64,000 bases of DNA, from positions 62,001-126,000 of the forward strand of contig NZ_JHWJ01000010.1 in NCBI RefSeq assembly GCF_000687555.1, in the 5' to 3' direction. The notes beneath the pieces are model-generated. The model worked only from the letters and a program-made list of their open reading frames with translations. It did no database searches and was not told where the DNA came from. The translations under genes and the position numbers were made by a program. The DNA comes from [Clostridium] aerotolerans DSM 5434 (GTDB lineage Bacteria > Bacillota > Clostridia > Lachnospirales > Lachnospiraceae). Shown here piece after piece: positions 34,803 to 42,981 of the stretch (position 1 is its first letter; every line of letters starts with the position of its first letter).

Positions 34803-35633
34803 ATGAATCAAGTATATGAAAAACTTCAGAATTGTTTGAAAAGTGTTAGGGAAAAAACGGATTTTGTTCCGGAAGTCGCCCTGATCCTGGGTTCCGGTCT
34901 TGGAGAGTATGCAGAGGAGATAGAAGTAGCAGCAACCATAGATTATAAGGATATTGAAGGCTTTCCGGTTTCAACGGTAGCAGGACATAAGGGAAGATTT
35001 ATTTTTGGTTATGTAAACAAGGTTCCAGTGGTAATCATGCAGGGACGAGTTCATTTTTATGAGGGATACCCAATGACAGATGTGGTGCTCCCAACAAGGC
35101 TGATGGGATTATTAGGTGCAAAGACCTTGTTTCTGACCAATGCCTGCGGTGGCATTAATAAGGAGTTCCATGCCGGCGATTTCATGTTGATTAAGGATCA
35201 CATTGCAACCTCCGTTCCTTCCCCGTTACTGGGAGAGAATATTGATGAACTGGGTCCAAGATTCCCGGATATGAGCGATGTTTACCGCAGAGAGCTTCGC
35301 GGCCTTATTAAGGAAGCGGCGAAGGAAGAAGGCATTGAGCTTCAGGAAGGTATTTATTTCCAGTTATCCGGTCCGGCTTATGAGTCTCCGGCTGAAGTGC
35401 AGATGTGCCGTATTCTGGGAGCAGACGCCGTAGGCATGAGCACTGCCTGTGAGGCGCTTGCAGCCAACCATATGGGCATGAAGGTGTGCGGTATCTCCTG
35501 TATCACCAATATGGCCTGCGGAATCACAGACCAGCCCTTAAGCCACGCAGAGGTCCAGGAAACAGCAGACCGTGTGGCACCGTTATTTAAAAAATTAATT
35601 ACAGCTTCTATTACTAAGATTGCGGGAAAGTAG
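34803..35633 (+). CDS. punA: Purine-nucleoside phosphorylase, trimeric type
   Basis: A 276-residue cytoplasmic enzyme that splits inosine and guanosine with phosphate to base and ribose 1-phosphate. Family marks are LGSGLGEYAE (phosphate loop), VAGHKGRF, MQGRVHFYEGY, TNACGGIN, SGPAYESPAE and MSTACEALAANHMGM. The length fits the trimeric mammalian-like PNP family. A purine-rich AAGGGAGAT lies about 10 bases before the ATG. Single gene with a terminator 18 bases after its stop. Confidence 0.93.
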   Translation: MNQVYEKLQNCLKSVREKTDFVPEVALILGSGLGEYAEEIEVAATIDYKDIEGFPVSTVAGHKGRFIFGYVNKVPVVIMQGRVHFYEGYPMTDVVLPTRLMGLLGAKTLFLTNACGGINKEFHAGDFMLIKDHIATSVPSPLLGENIDELGPRFPDMSDVYRRELRGLIKEAAKEEGIELQEGIYFQLSGPAYESPAEVQMCRILGADAVGMSTACEALAANHMGMKVCGISCITNMACGITDQPLSHAEVQETADRVAPLFKKLITASITKIAGK

Positions 35634-35651
35634 GATAGAGGATAAGAGATG

Positions 35652-35685
35652 AAGGGACCGGAGGAGACTTTGGGTCCCTTTTTTT
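35652..35685 (+). terminator. Terminator after punA
   Basis: Stem AAGGGACC with GGTCCCTT, 13-base loop, then TTTTT. Confidence 0.8.
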
Positions 35686-35733
35686 GTCCTTTCAGGTGTA
35701 TTTCAAAAAATACAGCTAATCGGTAAAAATTTA

Positions 35734-35762
35734 TTGATAACCCCCCAGTGATATGCGATAAT
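35734..35762 (+). promoter_or_regulatory. Promoter of the sensory hydrogenase operon
   Basis: TTGATA, 17 bases, GATAAT with an extended TGC before the -10, 51 bases before the first gene. Confidence 0.6.
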
Positions 35763-35812
35763 ATTTTAATAGGGGTAGTAAAAACAAGGGGAAAACAGGA
35801 GGGGAAATACTC

Positions 35813-36052
35813 ATGAGAGTGACGATCTGTATCGGCAGCGCGTGCCATTTAAAAGGGTCCAGGGAAATCGTAGCACAGCTTCAAGCCATGGTAAAGGAGC
35901 GCCATCTGGAGGAACAGGTGGACTTAAACGGTTCTTTTTGCAGTGGGAATTGTGTAAGCGGTGTATGCGTGACCGTAGATGGGCAGTTGTATTCCTTAAA
36001 GCCGGAAGACACCAGGGAGTTTTTTGACAGGGAAATTATAGGGAGGCTTTAA
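35813..36052 (+). CDS. Thioredoxin-like [2Fe-2S] ferredoxin (HydC/NuoE C-terminal type)
   Basis: A 79-residue protein consisting only of the thioredoxin-like 2Fe-2S domain. Four cysteines are placed as in NuoE: CIGSAC near the N-terminus and FCSGNCVSGVC in the second half. GGAGGGG lies 8 bases before the ATG. The stop is 2 bases before the sensory hydrogenase gene, so it probably passes electrons to or from that protein. Confidence 0.85.
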   Translation: MRVTICIGSACHLKGSREIVAQLQAMVKERHLEEQVDLNGSFCSGNCVSGVCVTVDGQLYSLKPEDTREFFDREIIGRL

Positions 36053-36054
36053 TC

Positions 36055-37788
36055 ATGGGAATCATTGATTTCAAAGCTACCAAATGCAAGCATTGCTATA
36101 AATGTATCCGTAACTGTGAAGTCAAGGCAGTCATGATTCGTAATGAGCGGGCAGAGATCATGCCGGATCAATGCATCTTATGCGGGAAATGTATGCAGGT
36201 GTGTCCTCAGTCTGCCAAGACCCTGATCAGTGATTTAGAGCTGGTCAAAGATTACATAAGACAGGGAAAAAGAACCGTTATCTCCCTTGCTCCATCTTAT
36301 ATGGGACTTTTAAAATATAACTCCATCGGTCAGGTAAACGGAGCACTTAAGAAACTGGGGTTTTCAGATGTCAGAGAGACAGCGGAAGGGGCTGCCCTGG
36401 TAACGGCAGAATATACCCGCCTGTTAGAGGAAGGGAAGATGGATACCATCATCACCACCTGCTGTCCTGGTGTCAATGATTTGATTGAGATTTATTATCC
36501 TCAGCTCATCGGACATCTGGCACCTGTGGTATCACCGATGATCGCCCATGGAAAGCTGTTAAAAAGGGAGATGGGCTATGACACAAAGGTGGTGTTTCTC
36601 GGCCCCTGCATTGCCAAAAAGAAAGAGGCAGAGGACCCCCGTCATGCTGGATATATTGATGCGGTCTTAAACTTTGTTGATTTGAAAAGATGGCTTTTGG
36701 AGGAAGGGATTTCTGTGGAAGAGTGTGAGGACATTCCATTTACCAATGAAAATCCAAGAGTCAATCGCCTTTATCCTGTTACCAACGGAATCATAAGTTC
36801 AGTGGTGGCAACAGAAAAAGAGCAGGATCATTACAGAAAGCTTTATGTCCATGGAATCAAAAGCTGTATTGATCTTTGCGAAAGCATCAAAGAAGGTTCT
36901 ATGAACGGCTGCTTTATTGAGATGAATATATGCTCCGGGGGCTGTATCAATGGCCCTATGGTAGAAGATGAAAAGATTTCACGGTTTAAAGTGAAGCTGG
37001 ATATGGAAGAAAGCATTGAGAAGGAGCCGGTTCCCTGGGAGGAGATCAGTCCCAAGATAGACCGGATATCGTTTCAGAAACATTTTATGGACCGGGCGCC
37101 GGAAGAGGCTATGCCGACGGAAGCCCAGATCAAAGAAATATTTAAGATGACAGGAAAACTAAAACCGGAGGATGAGCTAAACTGCGGAGCCTGCGGTTAT
37201 TCCACATGCCGTGAAAAGGCCATAGCTGTATTTCAGAAAAAGGCAGAGCTTAATATGTGCATTCCTTTTATGAATGAAAAGGCAGAATCCCTTTCCAATC
37301 TTGTTTTGGAGACATCACCCAACATCGTACTGATCGTGGATAAGGATATGAAGATCCTTGAGTTCTCTAAGGTGGGAGAAAGGTACTTTGGAATAAGCAG
37401 ACAGGAAGCTTTGGAGATGTATTTATACGAATTCATCGATCCCTCTGATTTCCAATGGGTGTACCAGTCCCATCAAAAGATTCACGGAAAAAAGGTAAGC
37501 TATGGCGAATACGGTTTTTCTACCATGCAAAACATTGTTTATGTTGAAAAAGAGGATGTGGTCTTAGCCACATTTATTGATATCACAAGAGAAGAAGAGC
37601 AGGCAAAGCAGGAGTATGAAATGAAGCTGGAAACCATTGATCTGGCTCAGAAGGTCATCCATAAGCAGATGATGGTGGCCCAGGAAATTGCCGGACTGCT
37701 GGGGGAAACCACAGCAGAGACAAAAACCACACTGACAAAGCTTTGCAGATCCCTATTGGACGAAGGAAGCGAAAGCGAGGTTAAGTAA
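36055..37788 (+). CDS. Sensory [FeFe] hydrogenase with PAS domain (group C, HydS-like)
   Basis: A 577-residue soluble protein. Order of domains: two 4Fe-4S motifs (CKHCYKCIRNC and CILCGKCMQVC, about 8-52); H-cluster domain with TTCCPGVND (L1), GPCIAKKKE (L2) and CSGGCINGP (L3), all cysteines kept; an extra Fe-S motif CGACGYSTC at about 379-387; then a PAS domain (TSPNIVLIVDKDMKILEFS). Absence of the full TSCSPGW and GGxGEP-type forms points to a sensor rather than a fast catalyst. It overlaps the phosphatase start by one base. Such proteins are proposed hydrogen sensors; this role is inferred from architecture. Confidence 0.9.
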   Translation: MGIIDFKATKCKHCYKCIRNCEVKAVMIRNERAEIMPDQCILCGKCMQVCPQSAKTLISDLELVKDYIRQGKRTVISLAPSYMGLLKYNSIGQVNGALKKLGFSDVRETAEGAALVTAEYTRLLEEGKMDTIITTCCPGVNDLIEIYYPQLIGHLAPVVSPMIAHGKLLKREMGYDTKVVFLGPCIAKKKEAEDPRHAGYIDAVLNFVDLKRWLLEEGISVEECEDIPFTNENPRVNRLYPVTNGIISSVVATEKEQDHYRKLYVHGIKSCIDLCESIKEGSMNGCFIEMNICSGGCINGPMVEDEKISRFKVKLDMEESIEKEPVPWEEISPKIDRISFQKHFMDRAPEEAMPTEAQIKEIFKMTGKLKPEDELNCGACGYSTCREKAIAVFQKKAELNMCIPFMNEKAESLSNLVLETSPNIVLIVDKDMKILEFSKVGERYFGISRQEALEMYLYEFIDPSDFQWVYQSHQKIHGKKVSYGEYGFSTMQNIVYVEKEDVVLATFIDITREEEQAKQEYEMKLETIDLAQKVIHKQMMVAQEIAGLLGETTAETKTTLTKLCRSLLDEGSESEVK

Positions 37789-38969
37789 TGGGTATTACAG
37801 TAGATGCGGCATACAAAAGCTTAAACAAGTTCAACGAAGTCCTGTGCGGGGATAAGGTAGAGCTGCTGCAAACAGATGATTCCAACATTATGATCCTGGC
37901 TGATGGCATGGGAAGCGGAGTTAAGGCAAACATACTGGCCACCATGACCTCCAAGATACTTGGTACCATGTTTTTAAACGGTGCCACCTTAGAGGAATGC
38001 GTGGAGACCATTGTAGAGACCCTTCCGGTCTGCCAGGTTCGGCAGGTGGCTTACTCCACCTTCAGCATTCTCCAGGTCTTAAACAGCGGAGAAGCCTATC
38101 TGGTGGAGTTTGATAACCCCAGCTGTATATTTATCCGGGATGGAAGCCTTGTGCCCATACCGCAAAATACCAGGATCATAAGAAATAAAAAGATCAATGA
38201 GTACCGGTTTCGGGTGAAAAAGGGAGATGCTCTCATTCTTTTAAGCGACGGAACCATTCATGCAGGAGTGGGGCAGCTTCTTAATTTCGGTTGGCTATGG
38301 GATGATGTGGCTTCCTATGCGGTGAAGCAGTACCGTAAGACCATTTCAGCCATGCGCCTTGCTTCTGCACTTACAAGAGCCTGTGATGAGCTTTATCAGT
38401 ACCGGCCCGGCGATGATACCACGGTTGCAGTGATGCGGATCATCGACAGGAAGCCGGTACATTTAATGACCGGGCCTCCCAAAAGCAAAGAGGATGACGT
38501 TTCCATGGTACATGCATTTTTATCAGGAGATGAGACCACAAAGCGGATCATCTGCGGGGGAACCAGCGCAAACATTGTATCAAGAGAGCTGGGAAAAAAG
38601 CTTTCCGTCTCGTTGCATTACTATGATCCTGACATTCCGCCCATTGCAACCCTTGAGGGGGTGGAGCTTGTCACGGAAGGCGTACTTACCTTAAACCGGG
38701 TGTTAAAGCTTTTAAAACAGTATGCAAAGAATCAGTCCGTAACAGAGGAATTCTTTCAGGAGCTGGATAAGCTGAATGGGGGTTCCCAGGTGGCAAAGAT
38801 GCTCATTGAGGACTGTACAGAGCTTAACCTGTTTGTGGGAAAGGCCATTAACAGTGCCTATCAGAATCCAGGCCTGCCTTTTGATCTTGGCATACGCCAG
38901 AATCTTGTGGATCAGTTAAAGCATGCGTTAGAAGACATGGGAAAAAAGGTTACAATCACGTATTATTAG
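37788..38969 (+). CDS. SpoIIE/PP2C-type protein serine phosphatase
   Basis: A 393-residue protein. The first ~220 residues are a SpoIIE-type PP2C domain: LADGMGSGVKAN (metal-binding Asp and Gly), ILLSDGTIHAG and RPGDDTTVAVMRI with the last metal-binding Asp. The C-terminal ~160 residues (IICGGTSANIVSREL...) form a second domain of unknown role typical of hydrogenase-linked phosphatases. The start overlaps the stop of the sensor gene (TAATG), so the two are translationally coupled and probably form a sensor-effector pair that removes phosphate from serine in response to hydrogen. Confidence 0.87.
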   Translation: MGITVDAAYKSLNKFNEVLCGDKVELLQTDDSNIMILADGMGSGVKANILATMTSKILGTMFLNGATLEECVETIVETLPVCQVRQVAYSTFSILQVLNSGEAYLVEFDNPSCIFIRDGSLVPIPQNTRIIRNKKINEYRFRVKKGDALILLSDGTIHAGVGQLLNFGWLWDDVASYAVKQYRKTISAMRLASALTRACDELYQYRPGDDTTVAVMRIIDRKPVHLMTGPPKSKEDDVSMVHAFLSGDETTKRIICGGTSANIVSRELGKKLSVSLHYYDPDIPPIATLEGVELVTEGVLTLNRVLKLLKQYAKNQSVTEEFFQELDKLNGGSQVAKMLIEDCTELNLFVGKAINSAYQNPGLPFDLGIRQNLVDQLKHALEDMGKKVTITYY

Positions 38970-39022
38970 TTCACAAAGGATGTTCACACGACCGCTTCGG
39001 TGGAAGTTACAGGAGGAAAATT

Positions 39023-40474
39023 ATGGCAACAAGTGACGCTACATTACATCGTATTACACACCAGGTACTGCTTGAAGTTGCAAAATATGTCTGGGAGGAT
39101 AAGATAGAAGAAAGCAGAAATGAGATTCCATATCACATCATTCCAGGTCCAAAAGCCCAGTTTCGGTGCTGCATTTACAGGGAACGGGAAATTATCAGAG
39201 AAAGAGTACGGCTTGCAGAAGGCTTATGCCCCAGCGGAAAGGATACCACAAATATCGTACAGGTCATCAATTCTGCCTGTGAAGGCTGCCCCATTGCCCG
39301 TTATGTGGTAACGGACAACTGCCAGCTCTGTATGGGAAAAGCATGTCAGGCTTCCTGCAATTTCGGGGCCATCACCATGGGACACGACCGCGCCCATATT
39401 GATCCGGATAAGTGCAAGGAATGCGGAAAATGCTCCCAGGCCTGCCCTTACAATGCCATCGCGGATCTGACACGCCCTTGCAAAAAGAGCTGCCCGGTAG
39501 ATGCCATTACTATGGATGAAAACGACATTGTTGTTATAGATGAGAAAAAATGCATCCAGTGCGGAGCATGCGTCAATGGCTGTCCTTTTGGTGCCATTGG
39601 AACAAAGACCTTCCTCGCTGATGTAATCCGGCTGATCAAGGCAGGAAAGAAAGTAGTGGCTATGGTAGCCCCGGCTACAGAAGGCCAGTACGGCCCTGAT
39701 ATCACCATGGCAAGCTGGAAGACTGCCCTTAAAAAGGCGGGCTTTGCTGATATGGTTGAGGTTGCCTTAGGCGGTGACTTAACAGCAGCAGCGGAAGCCG
39801 CAGAATGGGCAGAAGCTTATGAAGAAGGCAAAAAGATGACAACCTCCTGTTGTCCGGCATTTGTAAATATGATCAGGCAGCACTATCCCATGCTCCTTGA
39901 AAATATGTCAACTACCGTATCTCCTATGTGTGCGGTATCCAGAATGCTCAAAGAAAAGGATCCTGAAACAGTGACCGTATTTATCGGGCCTTGTATAGCA
40001 AAGAAGAGTGAAAGCCTTGACTTAAATGTAAAAGACAATGCAGATTATGTCCTGACTCTTGGAGAGGCGGTAGCTCTTATGCAGGCAAAGGGCGTAGAGC
40101 TTGAACCGGAAGAGAATACGTATCAGCAGGCTTCTGTTTTTGGCAAGCGTTTTGGTAACGGCGGCGGTGTAACAGCGGCAGTGCTGGAATGTTTAAAAGA
40201 GACAGAGAAAAATACGGATATCCAGGTAATGAAGTGCAATGGTGCGGCAGAATGTAAAAAAGCATTGATGCTGTTAAAGGTAGGAAAGCTTCCGGCCGAT
40301 TTTGTGGAAGGTATGGTATGTACCGGCGGCTGTGTTGGCGGTCCTGCAAGATATAAGAATGAGAATGAGGCGAAAAAAGCCAGAGATCTTCTCATCGGTC
40401 AGGCTGATGCCAGAGAAGTACATGAGAACCTAGCAAGCCAGGGGCTTGAAACGGTTCCAATGCACAGACATTAA
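39023..40474 (+). CDS. [FeFe] hydrogenase, monomeric group B type
   Basis: A 483-residue protein. An N-terminal domain with several cysteines (CEGCPIAR, CQLCMGKAC) is followed by two ferredoxin motifs (CKECGKCSQAC, CIQCGACVNGC) with an interposed CKKSCPVDA, and then the H-cluster domain with TSCCPAF (L1), GPCIAKKSE (L2) and CTGGCVGGP (L3). GGAGG lies 6 bases before the ATG, 53 bases after the phosphatase gene, with no terminator between. Likely reaction: reversible reduction of protons with ferredoxin. It differs clearly from the HydA encoded on the other strand. Confidence 0.88.
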   Translation: MATSDATLHRITHQVLLEVAKYVWEDKIEESRNEIPYHIIPGPKAQFRCCIYREREIIRERVRLAEGLCPSGKDTTNIVQVINSACEGCPIARYVVTDNCQLCMGKACQASCNFGAITMGHDRAHIDPDKCKECGKCSQACPYNAIADLTRPCKKSCPVDAITMDENDIVVIDEKKCIQCGACVNGCPFGAIGTKTFLADVIRLIKAGKKVVAMVAPATEGQYGPDITMASWKTALKKAGFADMVEVALGGDLTAAAEAAEWAEAYEEGKKMTTSCCPAFVNMIRQHYPMLLENMSTTVSPMCAVSRMLKEKDPETVTVFIGPCIAKKSESLDLNVKDNADYVLTLGEAVALMQAKGVELEPEENTYQQASVFGKRFGNGGGVTAAVLECLKETEKNTDIQVMKCNGAAECKKALMLLKVGKLPADFVEGMVCTGGCVGGPARYKNENEAKKARDLLIGQADAREVHENLASQGLETVPMHRH

Positions 40475-40496
40475 TAAGAATAGCGATCACGAAAAA

Positions 40497-40550
40497 GTGC
40501 GTCTTGATTTTTGCCTTTACAGGCTTATCAAGACGCACGTTTCATTTTTT
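40497..40550 (+). terminator. Terminator after the group B hydrogenase gene
   Basis: A 12-bp perfect stem (GTGCGTCTTGAT with ATCAAGACGCAC), then GTTTCATTTTTT. The core CGTCTTGAT recurs in the terminator at 56713. Confidence 0.8.
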
Positions 40551-40603
40551 AAAAGACTATTTTTGCAGTCTTTTACGTATTGGCAAACGGATTGTTCCCT
40601 AGG

Positions 40604-40849
40604 TTACATTCCTGCAAACTGATTTTTAACCTTGGTTACTTTCTGCTGCTCTGCCTGTTCTGTTGTATACCATCCCTTTGCAGACATTTTCTTGTAAATG
40701 CTGTCCTGAATGCACAAGCTGTCATTTAATGCAGTATCAAATGCCTGGTGTACATTCTGAGTAGGGGATTCAATGGTTCCGTGCATATACAGATCACACA
40801 CGCCCTTGGCGGTGTTCAGCAGGTTCTCCATAATAGTCCTGTCATCCAT
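40604..40849 (-). CDS. CotF-like spore coat protein
   Basis: An 81-residue helical protein of the CotF/DUF3231-like coat family: the pattern ENLLNTAKGVCDLYMHGTI, then ALNDSLCIQDSIYKKM and GWYTTEQAEQQK is typical. GGAGG lies 8 bases before the ATG. It is followed by, and probably co-transcribed with, the small gene upstream on the minus strand. Deposition in the spore coat is expected from the family. Confidence 0.85.
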   Translation of the reverse strand: MDDRTIMENLLNTAKGVCDLYMHGTIESPTQNVHQAFDTALNDSLCIQDSIYKKMSAKGWYTTEQAEQQKVTKVKNQFAGM

Positions 40850-40862
40850 CTTCGGTTCCTCC

Positions 40863-41036
40863 TTACACTAAGTTATAGAAATTGTCAAAAATCTGCTGGT
40901 GCTTTTGCATAATTTCCTGTGCGCAGGCTTTTAATTCTGGATCCTGCAAATTCTGAGCTGCTTCCTGACACTGTGTCTTTAAAAATTTTTCGTGTCCAAG
41001 AGCATCTTCAATATAAATTAATTCCTTTGGGCTCAT
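40863..41036 (-). CDS. Small CotF-like spore coat-associated protein
   Basis: A 57-residue helical protein (SPKELIYIEDALGHEKFL at the N-terminus, MQKHQQIFDNFYNLV at the C-terminus) resembling the N-terminal helices of CotF-like proteins. Start at 41036 follows GGAGGTGATAAAA; the frame extends 15 bases upstream through that site. It precedes the CotF-like gene by 13 bases, and the pair probably forms a helical unit together. Confidence 0.75.
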   Translation of the reverse strand: MSPKELIYIEDALGHEKFLKTQCQEAAQNLQDPELKACAQEIMQKHQQIFDNFYNLV

Positions 41037-41054
41037 TTTTATCACCTCCAATCT

Positions 41055-41083
41055 TAGTATGGAGGTTTTCTCTTAAACCATTC
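41055..41083 (-). promoter_or_regulatory. Possible forespore (sigma-F/G type) promoter
   Basis: On the minus strand GAATG, 17 bases, CATACTA matches the forespore consensus GHATR then CATNHTA. The transcript would start next to the ribosome binding site of the small coat gene. Confidence 0.35.
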
Positions 41084-41129
41084 ATTTTTTATAAATTTTC
41101 CCAAAAAGGAAAAAAAGAAACGAATAAAA

Positions 41130-41176
41130 TAAAAAAAGTCCTGATCTGCCTTGTTACCAGGCAGATCAGGACTTTT
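41130..41176 (-). terminator. Terminator of the hydCBA operon
   Basis: A 17-bp near-perfect stem (AAAGTCCTGATCTGCCT with AGGCAGATCAGGACTTT) with T-rich tails on both strands; in the minus direction TTTTTTTATTTT follows. Confidence 0.88.
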
Positions 41177-41218
41177 ATGATAGGAAGCTTGTGCTCTCCT
41201 ATATTATGATTCTTGCAA

Positions 41219-42964
41219 TTAGATTTGATTGATTTTTCTTTTTACATAAGTCGTATGAAGGAGATGATGTGCCCTTTCGCTTCCTGGTTCTCCTAAATAC
41301 GTGCTGTAAAGCTCTTTGATTGCAGGGTTTTCATGAGATTTACGAATCTTATTGCTTGCATCGGAATCATATAATACCTTTGCACGCAGGCCCCGGATAT
41401 CGGTGGTATTGCGGATATAGCCTGGCTGCTGTGGCTGGCCGCCGCCTCCGATACAACCGCCCGGACAACCCATGATCTCGATGAAGTGGTAGTCCGCTTC
41501 CCCGGATTTCACCCGGTTTAATAAATCTCTAGCATTGATTAAGCCGGAAGCAACCGCTACATTGACTTTTAAATCACCTACTTCATAGGAGGCTTCCTTG
41601 ATGCCCTCCATACCACGGACATCGTTAAACTCAAGTTTCGCGAGCTCTTCTCCGGTAAGTTTTTCTACCGCAGTACGAAGAGCGGCTTCCATAACGCCGC
41701 CGGTGGTTCCAAAGATCACTCCGGCGCCGGAACCAAGTCCCAGAGGGGTGTCAAAGGATTCATCTGGAAGGGTCTCAAAGCGAAGCCCAGCCTGTTTGAT
41801 CATACGAGCCAGCTCTCTGGTGGTGATGGTGTAATCCACATCAGGAGAACCATTGGCATCCTGATCGTCTCTTCCGATTTCAAACTTTTTGGCGGTACAT
41901 GGCATAACGCTTATGGATACAATATCCTCTGGCTTTAAGCCCATCTTATCTGCATAGTAGGATTTGGCAATGGCGCCAAACATCTGCTGAGGAGATTTAC
42001 AGGAGGATAAATTCTCTGTCATATCAGGGAAATAGTGCTCGCAGTATTTGATCCAGCCTGGTGAACAGGAGGTGATCATAGGCAGAACACCGCCGTGCTG
42101 TACACGTTCAATGAATTCGTGTGCTTCCTCCATAATGGTAAGATCCGCACTGAAGTTGGTATCGAATACCTTATCAAAGCCAAGTCTTCTTAGGACTGAA
42201 ACCATCTTTCCTTCTACATTGGTTCCGATTGGGAAGTTAAATTCCTCACCAAGGGCAGCACGTACGGCTGGAGCCGTCTGAACGATGACATGTTTCTCTG
42301 GATCTGCAATGGCAGCTGCAACTTCCTGAATGCTGCTCTTTTCATAAAGTGCGCCGGTGGGGCAGACAGAAATACACTGTCCGCAGGAAACACAGCTGGT
42401 GTCTCCAAGTCCCATCTCAAAGGGAGATCCGATAAATGTGGCAAAACCTCTGCTGTTAGGACCGATGACCCCGATTCCCTGTACCTTTTCACAGATGGAA
42501 GAGCAGCGGCGGCATAAAATACACTTGCTGTTGTCACGTACCATGTGGGCGGCGCTTTCATCTGGAGTGGATGGTGTCTTATCTCCGTCAAAGTAGTTCT
42601 CAGAGTCAACGCCGAGTTCCTTACAGAGCGTCTGAAGCTCACAGTCTCCGCTTCTTACACAGGATAAGCAGGAGCGGTCGTGATTGGATAAGATGAGCTG
42701 CAGAGTTTTCTTTCTGTAGTCACGGATCTTAGGAGTATTAGTCCATACCTCCATCCCTGCATTGATGGGGTATACACAGGATGCTGCAAGCTTTCCGCCG
42801 CCGATTTCTACGGTACAGATACGGCATGCAGCAATTTCATTGATTTCTTTTAAAAAGCATAAAGTTGGTATCTCAATATGAGCAAGCCTGGCAGCCTCAA
42901 GAATCGTGGAGCCTGCAGGAGCGCTTACGTCCAAGCCGTTGATTTTAATTGTAATATTCTCCAT
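41219..42964 (-). CDS. hydA: [FeFe] hydrogenase catalytic subunit HydA of bifurcating complex
   Basis: A 581-residue group A hydrogenase. Domains in order: N-terminal 2Fe-2S (PTLCFLKEINEIAACRIC), His-Cys 4Fe-4S (HDRSCLSCVRSGDC), two ferredoxin motifs (CILCRRCSSIC, CVSCGQCISVC), the H-cluster domain with TSCSPGWIKY (L1), MPCTAKKFE (L2) and EIMGCPGGCIGGGGQP (L3), and a C-terminal small-subunit-like tail (SNKIRKSHENPAIKELY). Start at 42964 has GGAGGG 10 bases before; an in-frame ATG at 42980-42982 overlapping the hydB stop is an alternative. With HydB and HydC it should oxidise NADH and reduced ferredoxin together to make hydrogen. Confidence 0.93.
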   Translation of the reverse strand: MENITIKINGLDVSAPAGSTILEAARLAHIEIPTLCFLKEINEIAACRICTVEIGGGKLAASCVYPINAGMEVWTNTPKIRDYRKKTLQLILSNHDRSCLSCVRSGDCELQTLCKELGVDSENYFDGDKTPSTPDESAAHMVRDNSKCILCRRCSSICEKVQGIGVIGPNSRGFATFIGSPFEMGLGDTSCVSCGQCISVCPTGALYEKSSIQEVAAAIADPEKHVIVQTAPAVRAALGEEFNFPIGTNVEGKMVSVLRRLGFDKVFDTNFSADLTIMEEAHEFIERVQHGGVLPMITSCSPGWIKYCEHYFPDMTENLSSCKSPQQMFGAIAKSYYADKMGLKPEDIVSISVMPCTAKKFEIGRDDQDANGSPDVDYTITTRELARMIKQAGLRFETLPDESFDTPLGLGSGAGVIFGTTGGVMEAALRTAVEKLTGEELAKLEFNDVRGMEGIKEASYEVGDLKVNVAVASGLINARDLLNRVKSGEADYHFIEIMGCPGGCIGGGGQPQQPGYIRNTTDIRGLRAKVLYDSDASNKIRKSHENPAIKELYSTYLGEPGSERAHHLLHTTYVKRKINQI

Positions 42965-42981
42965 GATGCGGTCTCCCTCCA

